Under the pieces are notes generated by a model. That model was given only the letters and a program-made list of their open reading frames with translations, had not been told where the DNA came from and ran no database searches. A stretch of 17,499 bases of DNA from Pseudobacteroides sp035370245 (GTDB lineage Bacteria; Bacillota; Clostridia; Acetivibrionales; DSM-2933), in assembly GCA_035370245.1 (NCBI GenBank), contig DAOOVO010000090.1, positions 1 through 17,499 of the forward strand, in the 5' to 3' direction. Below, piece by piece: positions 5,932 to 14,387 of the stretch (its first letter is position 1; the number at the start of each line of letters is the position of its first letter). A program made the position numbers and the translations under genes.

Positions 5932-5960
5932 TAGAAAAATGGTATATTTTGTGATAAGAT
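5932..5960 (+). promoter_or_regulatory. Possible promoter for the DISARM operon
   Basis: TAAGAT at 5955-5960 has TG in the extended -10 position (TGATAAGAT), with a poor TAGAAA -35 at 5932-5937 and a 17-bp spacer. The -10 lies in the 13-bp palindrome TGATAAGATATCA (5952-5964), a possible operator. The 187-bp gap after the AbiE pair has no strong terminator, so read-through from AbiE is also possible. Confidence 0.35.
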
Positions 5961-6016
5961 ATCATTAGTAACTCTTAAAGTTTGACATAAATGGAATGGT
6001 GTAGGAGAGCGTTGCT

Positions 6017-8623
6017 ATGTCGGTAGAGAAAAACCTTTATGAATTAATTCAAAAATGTGATATCTGCCTAAATGGAGAAGTGATTTCAAGAGAACTCCTA
6101 CTAAAAACGTATGCTCAATTTATTTCTGAAACAATTTGCTCCGACAAGCATGAAGTTGGGGTTTCTTTACATACCGGTTCCATTTGCTTTGATCTGATTA
6201 TTATTGTTTATGCAGCTTTAAGCTGTTTGCTGTATGATCAAACGCCTCCGGAGGATATTGTCAATTCATTAAAAGAAGGCGATTTAATTATATACAATGG
6301 ACGTACAAGAGCTGTTTTCATGGGTATGGATAAGAATGGCTATGCACGTATAAGGCAAGAAGTTGTAAGCTATGGACAAAAAACCTCTCTTATAAGTACA
6401 ATTGCTCCCCGTAATTTCTATAAAATCAAACCTTACCAAGGAAATTCAACTAGGTTAGACGGTAGGGGTATTAGAGAAAATCCTAATGCAAGAATTGATT
6501 TTATCGAAAGCGTGTTTCAAAGAGATAGGACGAACATATCAGGTCTAATCCATAAATCAGTAGTTATTGTAGCCGGTAGAGAAACCACAGATATGATAGT
6601 TAGAGGTACGGTAATTCATTATGATGTTGACAAGAGTATTAAATTAACGGAACTTGTTAGCGCATCATACTTTACTGAAAATGATGAATATACATACTTA
6701 GGAAATCCGGGAAAAACAGAAGCCGTTCTTAAATTTACGAATCGGGTATCATTGGCCCGAGAGTATATTATTGATGATGAAAATCAAGAAATCATTGGTC
6801 TTATTGTTTTAGGAAAACAAAATGTAGATATCGGCAAATGTGAGCTTACAGGACTTATGGGTAGACAAAGTTTAAAGTATGTCCTTATTTCTTATGCGCT
6901 AGACTGTGACGACAACAAAGGATTTCTTGAAACATATCCGGATATTAAATTGTTTTCATGTACCAAGGATTTATTATTATCTTATTCGGTTCCTGCTGTT
7001 TGCCGTACCGGTTTTGTGGATGAATTAAACACGCAAATCGATAATATTATAGATAAAGAAATTGAAATTGTTGAGATTTATAGCGAAATTGATTGGAATA
7101 CATATATCAGAACAAAAAAAGATATCTATTTTATAAAAAATTATGAGTATTCCGATAACGATACGGAATATTTTGTTATTCATAGTTTTTCTTTGCTTAA
7201 TCTACTTTCTACGGCTGTGTTTTCCGTGACTTCCATTGAAAAAGCTATTACGGAAGGAACAGTCGGATGTCTTTCCCCCCTAGAACAATTGGACAAACTT
7301 GAGGAAATAGCAAAATCTTTTTCGGGTATATTGGGAGAGAAAATGAAGTCGGTAACAACCGTCTTACAAATAATGCATTCGAATATACTTTACAAAAACT
7401 TAAAGTATGAGTTTATCAAAAACAGACTTACTAATAAAGCTATAGGCGAGTATATTGCATTTGTTGTTCCCAAAGCGTTTTATAAAACTTTACTTTCTGC
7501 TCAACTAGAGAGTGACGGGTTTAGCGGGTTACAGATTGACATAGTAAATGCCGGCAGATTGGATACCTCAAAGCAATATAATGAGATAATAGTTGTTGGT
7601 GCATTTAAAGCAAAGGGGTTTGACATGTTTTCTACACCATCTTCATCCCATATAGTTTGTTTGTTGTATCCATATGAGTTCGTTCTACATAACATTGAAA
7701 GCCGTCGACATAAAGAAATAGAACAACTATATAATGAGCATTCATATATAAAGCTAGATTTAGATGCAATTCAATCGGAAGAAAAAACAGAACCATTTAT
7801 TGAAGAGCAAAACATGGAAAAGATTGATATTGATCTTAGTAAATATATAGAGGACATTACAATAAAGTCAACTATAAATTATATAAGCAATGTTGGAGGA
7901 AGTTCCGGTACCACATTAATGGCAGATATTATTCGAGTTGCAATATTTCATGACGGCGATAAGGTATTTTTTTCCAAATACTATACGCCATACGTTTTAG
8001 ATCGAGAACAATGTATAGTGATCGAAACAAATGTAAAATCCCTACAGTCTGGCGATACTCTGATTTTCACGAGATATACGGAACAAACCAAAGATATTGT
8101 TGATGAAATAATCCTTAAAATTCTTGCATCCCCAAATACGGGACAAGATATAAAAGAAGCTTACAGAAAGTCTAGATATTGGAAAAACGCACTAAAAAAG
8201 CACATGTTAGATAATGGATTATCGTTTAAGGATATTTCTAAGCAAATGTGCTCCTATGGTAAAGCCAAGCATGAAGTGACACTACGTTCTTGGATAAATG
8301 ATGAAAGCCATATTGTCGGACCGCGTGACGTGGATTCTTTTTATCAAATTGCTTTGATTTGCAATGATGAGGAAATGCTTGCCGATCCGGATAGTTTCTG
8401 GGAAGCATGTGACATTATACGTTCCTTGAGAATAAAAGTATTAAGACTTATAGGTAAAAGCATAATTCGCAGTTTCCAAGGGGTACAAAATGAATCTGAT
8501 GAGTTGCTTTCAATTGTTAAAGAAAAAGTAGAGGAATTATCTCATGTTATACAAATTGAGGCTATTGCAGATGTCACCGGTGTTAAAGTACCGGTGTATT
8601 TAGCCAATCGGCCAATTCAGTAA
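6017..8623 (+). CDS. drmE: DISARM protein DrmE
   Basis: The protein has 868 aa, of unknown biochemical role. The call rests on its size, the absence of a known enzymatic motif, and its place directly before a DrmA helicase and DrmB, next to a cytosine-5 methyltransferase; drmE is the marker gene of class 2 DISARM. It is soluble, without signal peptide or membrane span. Beta-rich segments fill the N-terminal half. The region of about residues 725-785 (HMLDNGLSFKDISKQM, TLRSWINDES, VDSFYQIALIC) has the helix pattern of a helix-turn-helix. A short alpha/beta core near 520 (IVVGAFKAKGFDMF, VCLLYPYEF) recalls Rossmann-like strands. AGGAG lies 9 nt before the ATG, and drmA starts 16 bp after the stop, so they are one operon. 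Confidence 0.8.
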   Translation: MSVEKNLYELIQKCDICLNGEVISRELLLKTYAQFISETICSDKHEVGVSLHTGSICFDLIIIVYAALSCLLYDQTPPEDIVNSLKEGDLIIYNGRTRAVFMGMDKNGYARIRQEVVSYGQKTSLISTIAPRNFYKIKPYQGNSTRLDGRGIRENPNARIDFIESVFQRDRTNISGLIHKSVVIVAGRETTDMIVRGTVIHYDVDKSIKLTELVSASYFTENDEYTYLGNPGKTEAVLKFTNRVSLAREYIIDDENQEIIGLIVLGKQNVDIGKCELTGLMGRQSLKYVLISYALDCDDNKGFLETYPDIKLFSCTKDLLLSYSVPAVCRTGFVDELNTQIDNIIDKEIEIVEIYSEIDWNTYIRTKKDIYFIKNYEYSDNDTEYFVIHSFSLLNLLSTAVFSVTSIEKAITEGTVGCLSPLEQLDKLEEIAKSFSGILGEKMKSVTTVLQIMHSNILYKNLKYEFIKNRLTNKAIGEYIAFVVPKAFYKTLLSAQLESDGFSGLQIDIVNAGRLDTSKQYNEIIVVGAFKAKGFDMFSTPSSSHIVCLLYPYEFVLHNIESRRHKEIEQLYNEHSYIKLDLDAIQSEEKTEPFIEEQNMEKIDIDLSKYIEDITIKSTINYISNVGGSSGTTLMADIIRVAIFHDGDKVFFSKYYTPYVLDREQCIVIETNVKSLQSGDTLIFTRYTEQTKDIVDEIILKILASPNTGQDIKEAYRKSRYWKNALKKHMLDNGLSFKDISKQMCSYGKAKHEVTLRSWINDESHIVGPRDVDSFYQIALICNDEEMLADPDSFWEACDIIRSLRIKVLRLIGKSIIRSFQGVQNESDELLSIVKEKVEELSHVIQIEAIADVTGVKVPVYLANRPIQ

Positions 8624-8639
8624 CAGGGGGAGATATTGA

Positions 8640-11600
8640 ATGAATGATTTTGATTTGCGTAAGCAGGCATATGCGGCACGGAATGTTTTAATTGATGAGA
8701 TAAAAAAAGAGCTACTTGGACCCGGGTCGGAATACTCTATTCCGGATGCAGATCACGAAATTATTACCGACTTGCCGGAAGTAAGGTATTCCATCGGTAT
8801 TTTATTTCCTCAAAAAGAAAGATATGAGGCAGATAATAATGATCCCATACGTCCTAGCGAGAATATGGTTGATATTGATGAAAATGTACTTAATGAAAAT
8901 GAAGAACCGGAAGTGCCGGAGATACCTTCATGGTATAAAAGCGCCATTGGTGATGCCGAAGAAGATTCCCTCGATGAAGAAATCAATTTAGCTTCACAAC
9001 GTTTACCCTCATCAATGGGATTTACCTTCTTTGTTAAGGGTGAATGCACTCAAATTCATTTTGAGTTAAGCTTCGGTACATACCGTAAAACTAGACTCGA
9101 AGATTGTATGGTTCCTTTCAAACCGGAATATGATGATTATGAAATTCCTACACCCTTTTCGCAATATGTTGAATTCGATAAGGATAGAGCCCTTTTACGG
9201 CTTAAAGCACCTTTAAAAAAACTGGATGTATTTAAAGCTTATGAGTCGAATAATTTTGGAGATTATGTATTGAAAGAGCGATTAATCAGCCTATGCAATC
9301 AATTAGGTCGTAGCGGATACATACGTGTTCCTCATAATACCAAGGTAATCGTTAATTTTTCCGACTCGGATTTTGTGGATAATATTGATAAAATAGACGG
9401 AACTACTGCTAAGATTACCGCTTTAAGACGCAAAATGGGAGATGGGGTTTACGCCATTACCATAATGATGGTAAACGAAGCCGTTGGTAGCTATAACGGA
9501 TTGAATTCAATCTTTCAGCCTGTTATTAGAGTGTCTTCCGAGGCGAACAGCCCGTTCTTGTTTTGTGCGTATGATTCTTTAAAAGAGAATTTTACCGGTG
9601 ACGAAGAAGAGTTGTCTCTCGCATTGCTTTATAGAAATAGACATATATATGGCACCGGTCACGGAACATCTGTAAATTGGTCTGTTGACGCCGAAGGGCA
9701 TGGATATATTGAAAACGACTTTTTCCCAGTAAATGAGGTTCCTCAAATTGATTTCGATATCCCAAAATCTTTCGATGTAAATGCCCGCTGTTTATCCATG
9801 AAGTATTTATCGGATTTAGATTCCAGTCCCGTTTGCGAAAAAATCAGATCTATGCAAACACTGATAGACGCATACTCATCATGGATAGATGATTTAGTGG
9901 CTATGAGTCGAGATACAACAAAGGTAGCAGTCATATTTCAACCGAAAGCACTGGAACACATTGCTAAGTGTCGTGAATCATGTAATCGAATGTATAAGGG
10001 TTTGGAATTGCTGAAAGACCCAAAAAACAAACTTGTATGGGATGCATTTACTTTGGCAAATAGGGCCATGTTCATGCAGCGAATCCATTTGAAAATACAA
10101 GAAACCGATAAATATCCCAATGACAGGGAGCTTCAAAATGAAGTGCAGTCTTTGGATTATTATAATGCCGATGATAAATACACATGGCGTCCATTTCAGC
10201 TTGCCTTTTTACTTATGAGTATTCGATCCATCGTCGACCAAACCTGTAATGAACGTGATATTGTAGATTTAATATGGTTCCCTACCGGTGGTGGCAAAAC
10301 AGAAGCATATTTAGGTCTTACAGCATTTACGATTTTTTTCAGAAGACTTGCATATCCGAAGTTGTCGGGTGGTACTGCGGTAATTATGAGATATACGTTG
10401 CGCCTATTGGCGGCACAGCAATTTATTAGAGCCGCAACGTTAATCTGTGCATGTGAAACAATAAGAAAAGACTGTAAAAAACACAAGAAATATCCTATTT
10501 ATCCTCTTGGAGAGGAATCTATATCTATCGGATTATGGATCGGAGGGGATCATACACCTAATAAAAACGATCAAGCAAAAAAATTCCTGGCAAAGTTAAC
10601 TGATCCTTCCGTCAAAGATATACGATACGCTAAAGACAGATATAATAAATTTCAAGTCTTAAAATGCCCATGGTGTGGAACAAAACTGGTTAAGGACAAC
10701 GATCCCCAGAGTGGAAAAACAGTTGGACAATGGGGTTATTTCCTAAAGAATAACAAAAATTTTTATATAGCTTGTACTCAAGAAGGGTGTAAATTTGAAG
10801 CAAAACTACCAATTCAAATTGTAGATGAAGAGTTGTATGAAAATCCTCCTACATTATTATTTGGAACGGTCGATAAATTTGCTATGCTTCCATGGAAGCA
10901 AGAAGTCGGTTCTTTTTTTGCAACAGACAGCCACAATAGGACGCCCGAATTAATTATACAAGACGAATTGCACCTTATTTCGGGGCCATTAGGAACTTTG
11001 GTCGGATTATATGAAACTGCTGTTGAAGCGCTATGCTCGGCAAAAGGTGTTAAGCCCAAAATAGTTGCCTCCACGGCAACAATACGTAGGGCAAAGGAGC
11101 AATGTTCCGTCCTTTATAATAGAGAAGTCCATCAATTTCCCTCCCCTGGTATTAATGCGGAAGATTCATTCTTTGCGCGTGAAGCAGAAATATCTACTGA
11201 GAATAACCGGTATGGTCGCATATATGTCGGGCTAATGCCTTCCGGGAAAACTAAAGCTATGATGGAGGTTAGAACCATTGCGGCAATATTACAGAGGGTG
11301 GATATGATGCAACTTCCTGATGAGGTTAAAGATAAGTTTTGGACACTGGCGATATATTTTAATAGTTTAAGAGATTTAGGGAAATGTTCAACATTAATTG
11401 ACGATGACGTTAAAGACTTTATAAAAAGGACTGCATATCGCTTTGGTATTGGAAGAGGTCGTGTTATAGGGGGTGCGGCCGAATTAACAAGCCGCGTATC
11501 AACCTCCCAATTAAATGAGACTTTGGAAAAATTAGAAAGATTTAAATATTCTAAGAAGAATATTGAAAATAAAAAATATGCCGTCAATACCTTACTTGCT

Positions 11601-12287
11601 ACCAATATGATTTCCGTCGGCGTAGATGTTGCAAGGCTTAACGTAATGCTCTTAGTTGGTCAACCGAAATTAACCAGTGAATATATTCAAGCATCGAGTC
11701 GTATAGGACGTTCATATCCCGGTGTGGCGTTTACCTTATACGACGGATCAAAAAGTCGAGATCGCTCACATTATGAACAGTTCAAAGCGTACCATGAATC
11801 ATTTTATAAATATGTTGAGCCTACCGGTGCAACTCCATTTTCAAAACCTGCAAGGGATAGAGCGTTGCATGCGGTAATCGTTACTTTTTTGAGGCATATT
11901 TACGGACTATCGCAAGACAGTGATGCGGCAATGTTTGACAAAGACTCCGATCAACTAGGTTTGGAACAAATTAAAGAGTTTATTGTAAAGAGAATTCGTG
12001 ATATAAAAAGACGATCTACTTCTAAAATAGCAGACGAATCTGAAATTACTTTAAAAGAAATTAACGAATTCTTCGAAACCTGGCAACAAAGAGTAGAGAT
12101 TGCGGGCAGGAAAAGCTTTTTCTATGGTGACAGATATATGATTAAACCTCCGGCCGGAGATGCAAAAAGACTTATGAAGGTATATGGAAGCAGTGGTCTA
12201 GATCCTGCTATTGAAACAATGACCTCTATGCGTAATGTAGATAAAAATGTAGCGGCAAATATGCTGATATGGGAGGACGATTTATGA
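8640..12287 (+). CDS. drmA: DISARM helicase DrmA
   Basis: The protein is a 1215-aa superfamily 2 helicase, one of the DISARM core proteins, thought to bind incoming DNA with DrmB. The N-terminal 500 residues are a non-helicase domain that begins with a conserved-looking LLGPGSEY. Walker A is FPTGGGKTEAY (about 547-557). A CPWC zinc-ribbon half is at about 676 with its partner CTQEGC near 711. The Walker B variant is IIQDELHLISG (about 770-780), motif III is ASTATIRRA (about 811), motif V is NMISVGVDVARLNVMLLVGQP (about 990) and motif VI is QASSRIGRS (about 1017), so both RecA lobes look intact and the enzyme should hydrolyse ATP. A GGGGGAG site precedes the ATG. The stop overlaps drmB (ATGA), coupling the two. 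Confidence 0.92.
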   Translation: MNDFDLRKQAYAARNVLIDEIKKELLGPGSEYSIPDADHEIITDLPEVRYSIGILFPQKERYEADNNDPIRPSENMVDIDENVLNENEEPEVPEIPSWYKSAIGDAEEDSLDEEINLASQRLPSSMGFTFFVKGECTQIHFELSFGTYRKTRLEDCMVPFKPEYDDYEIPTPFSQYVEFDKDRALLRLKAPLKKLDVFKAYESNNFGDYVLKERLISLCNQLGRSGYIRVPHNTKVIVNFSDSDFVDNIDKIDGTTAKITALRRKMGDGVYAITIMMVNEAVGSYNGLNSIFQPVIRVSSEANSPFLFCAYDSLKENFTGDEEELSLALLYRNRHIYGTGHGTSVNWSVDAEGHGYIENDFFPVNEVPQIDFDIPKSFDVNARCLSMKYLSDLDSSPVCEKIRSMQTLIDAYSSWIDDLVAMSRDTTKVAVIFQPKALEHIAKCRESCNRMYKGLELLKDPKNKLVWDAFTLANRAMFMQRIHLKIQETDKYPNDRELQNEVQSLDYYNADDKYTWRPFQLAFLLMSIRSIVDQTCNERDIVDLIWFPTGGGKTEAYLGLTAFTIFFRRLAYPKLSGGTAVIMRYTLRLLAAQQFIRAATLICACETIRKDCKKHKKYPIYPLGEESISIGLWIGGDHTPNKNDQAKKFLAKLTDPSVKDIRYAKDRYNKFQVLKCPWCGTKLVKDNDPQSGKTVGQWGYFLKNNKNFYIACTQEGCKFEAKLPIQIVDEELYENPPTLLFGTVDKFAMLPWKQEVGSFFATDSHNRTPELIIQDELHLISGPLGTLVGLYETAVEALCSAKGVKPKIVASTATIRRAKEQCSVLYNREVHQFPSPGINAEDSFFAREAEISTENNRYGRIYVGLMPSGKTKAMMEVRTIAAILQRVDMMQLPDEVKDKFWTLAIYFNSLRDLGKCSTLIDDDVKDFIKRTAYRFGIGRGRVIGGAAELTSRVSTSQLNETLEKLERFKYSKKNIENKKYAVNTLLATNMISVGVDVARLNVMLLVGQPKLTSEYIQASSRIGRSYPGVAFTLYDGSKSRDRSHYEQFKAYHESFYKYVEPTGATPFSKPARDRALHAVIVTFLRHIYGLSQDSDAAMFDKDSDQLGLEQIKEFIVKRIRDIKRRSTSKIADESEITLKEINEFFETWQQRVEIAGRKSFFYGDRYMIKPPAGDAKRLMKVYGSSGLDPAIETMTSMRNVDKNVAANMLIWEDDL

Positions 12288-14227
12288 GTGAGTTAAAACC
12301 TCAGAAAGAAAAAATTCCGCTTAATAATATCACACACACGGTACGAACCGCCCAATCCGTTTTACAATATGGAGTGGGAGCAATGGTGGATTTCCCGGAT
12401 CAAACGTTAATGACTGCGGCACCGGAGTATTGGAACGACAAAATTACTAAAATACATGACGAACGGCTTGAAAAAGTTTTAGGTGTAGACTATTTTGGCA
12501 TGCCTGGGGGTAAAGACGAAACAGCCTTTCAAGAAGGGATTTCTTATGTACGGTTTCCTCAGTGGTATTTTTGTCCGAAATGTCGTAGATTTCAGCCAAT
12601 CAAAAAATGGTATACCGAATATAAGCTCAAAGCTTCTTCAAAGCAAAAAGAAAAGGACCCGTATATGAGTCGATTGAGCTGCCTGGAATGCAGGCAAGAA
12701 CTTGTTGCCGCCCGTGTTGTAGTTGCCTGTAAAAAAGGACATATCGATGATTTCCCTTGGGTTAAATGGGTTCATAAACGCAATACAAATGTTAACGCAA
12801 AATCGAACTGCGACAATCCGGACCTGACATTTGAAACAGGCGCTACGGCAACCGCAGGCCTCGAGGGGCTTGTGATTAGATGTAAAAACTGCAATGCCAG
12901 AGCAACGCTATATGAAGCATTTGATCCTAATATTTTTATCCGATTAGACGGAAAACAAACTGAAGACAATACGAGTAATAGCACAAATGAGTTTGTTTGC
13001 ACAGGTAATGAACCTTGGAAGCACAACTCCGTATTATGTAACGAATATCCTCGTGCAATGCAAAGAGGTGCTTCGTCGATTTATTTTCCTAAAACCGTTA
13101 GCTCGCTTGTTATTCCACCCTACTCCGACAGAATTAATAAAGAGATAGAAGAATCACAAGCATACCATGAATGCTTAGTAAAAATAGCGGATTACGACCA
13201 GGATGAACGAGAAGAGAAGATAAAAAGGCGAATTGACGGCTGGGCACATGATATTGCTATGCAAAAGTCACTTAACGAGACTGACGTAAAAAGGATATTA
13301 GAACGTAAGTTGCTTTTCCAACAGCATGAAGAGAATAGCGGATATAAAACTACCGGGGTTAAATATCGAGCAGAAGAGTTCGAAGCTCTGACGGGAGCAA
13401 TTCTCGGCATTGATTCGAAATCCGGGGATTTCTTACGAGAGGAAATTGATGCCGAAAGATATAATATTCCGGGCATTAAACGAGTTTCATTGATACATAA
13501 AATTCGGGAAGTTAGGGCCATGACAGGATTCACCAGGATTGATCCGCCAGGCTCATCCGATTTGGGGCAGGGAGTGTATGGATTTGTACCCGTTAAAGAA
13601 CCTGAAACCCGTTGGTATCCTGCTTATGAGGTGCGTGGCGAAGGAATCTTCTTAGAATTTGACGAAGAAGCCATTGCAAGCTGGATTGAAAGATGCCCTG
13701 AAGTTGTCCGAAGGGCTCAAGAGCTTAATGGAAACTATGAACTCACAGTGCAAAGCGGGTCTTCGCCCAAAAATATTACACCGAAATTTCTGCTTTTGCA
13801 TACCGTATCCCATTTATTAATCCGACAAATGAGTTTTGAATGCGGTTATTCCGTCGCATCGCTTAGAGAAAGGATTTACTGTAGCTCTCATGAAGAAGGC
13901 AAAGAGATGGCAGGAATCTTTGTTTATACGGCAAACGGAGACTCCGAAGGCACTCTCGGTGGACTTGTCAGGCAGGGATATCCGGATTGTTTACCACATG
14001 TGTTTAAGAAGGCTATTGAAAGTAGTTTAGTGTGTTCCAACGATCCTGTTTGCATTTCTACCGAGGACGGACAGGGGCGTGATGCATTGAACTTAGCCGC
14101 CTGCCATGCCTGTACACTACTTCCTGAAACTAGTTGTGAAGAGTTTAATGTATTCCTAGACCGAGGTGTAGTTGTCGGAACTTTTAAAAACAAAAACATA
14201 GGCTTTTATGGCGATTGGGTGAGATAG
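12284..14227 (+). CDS. drmB: DISARM protein DrmB (DUF1998 family)
   Basis: The protein has 647 aa from the ATG at 12284, chosen because GGGAGGA lies 7 nt upstream and ATGA overlaps the drmA stop; an ATG at 12269 would place the ribosome binding site inside the gene. DrmB partners DrmA. Cysteine pairs for zinc sit at about residue 97 (FCPKCRR), 128 (LECRQE), 149-160 (ACKKGHIDDFPW, a signature of this family) and 205 (CKNCNAR). The C-terminal DUF1998 domain shows LLHTVSHLLIRQMSFECGY (about 505), VYTANGDSEGTLGGL (about 550) and CHACTLLPETSCEEFN (about 607), again Cys-rich. No truncation is seen. A drmC gene would normally be expected nearby, but the next 160 bp are non-coding. Confidence 0.92.
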   Translation: MSELKPQKEKIPLNNITHTVRTAQSVLQYGVGAMVDFPDQTLMTAAPEYWNDKITKIHDERLEKVLGVDYFGMPGGKDETAFQEGISYVRFPQWYFCPKCRRFQPIKKWYTEYKLKASSKQKEKDPYMSRLSCLECRQELVAARVVVACKKGHIDDFPWVKWVHKRNTNVNAKSNCDNPDLTFETGATATAGLEGLVIRCKNCNARATLYEAFDPNIFIRLDGKQTEDNTSNSTNEFVCTGNEPWKHNSVLCNEYPRAMQRGASSIYFPKTVSSLVIPPYSDRINKEIEESQAYHECLVKIADYDQDEREEKIKRRIDGWAHDIAMQKSLNETDVKRILERKLLFQQHEENSGYKTTGVKYRAEEFEALTGAILGIDSKSGDFLREEIDAERYNIPGIKRVSLIHKIREVRAMTGFTRIDPPGSSDLGQGVYGFVPVKEPETRWYPAYEVRGEGIFLEFDEEAIASWIERCPEVVRRAQELNGNYELTVQSGSSPKNITPKFLLLHTVSHLLIRQMSFECGYSVASLRERIYCSSHEEGKEMAGIFVYTANGDSEGTLGGLVRQGYPDCLPHVFKKAIESSLVCSNDPVCISTEDGQGRDALNLAACHACTLLPETSCEEFNVFLDRGVVVGTFKNKNIGFYGDWVR

Positions 14228-14387
14228 CTCTGACCAGGGACAATTAACGACATAAAAATATCCACAACATCCAAAGCATATGATATAATTATTGATAATT
14301 TTGCTGTTAATATGTTTGGCATTAAGAATATGGTAGAGTTGAACGGAGACTTATTTTTATATTTGGTTAAACACGGAGGTGGTAAAA
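14228..14387 (+). promoter_or_regulatory. Intergenic promoter for the methyltransferase-Vsr gene
   Basis: TATAAT at 14284-14289 with an extended TGA before it and TCCACA at 14261-14266 (17-bp spacer) form a plausible promoter. It is followed by the 14-bp palindrome AATTATTGATAATT (14287-14300), which overlaps the -10 and the expected start and could be an operator. Independent expression would let methylation precede the helicase proteins. No gene or terminator was seen in the gap. Confidence 0.55.
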
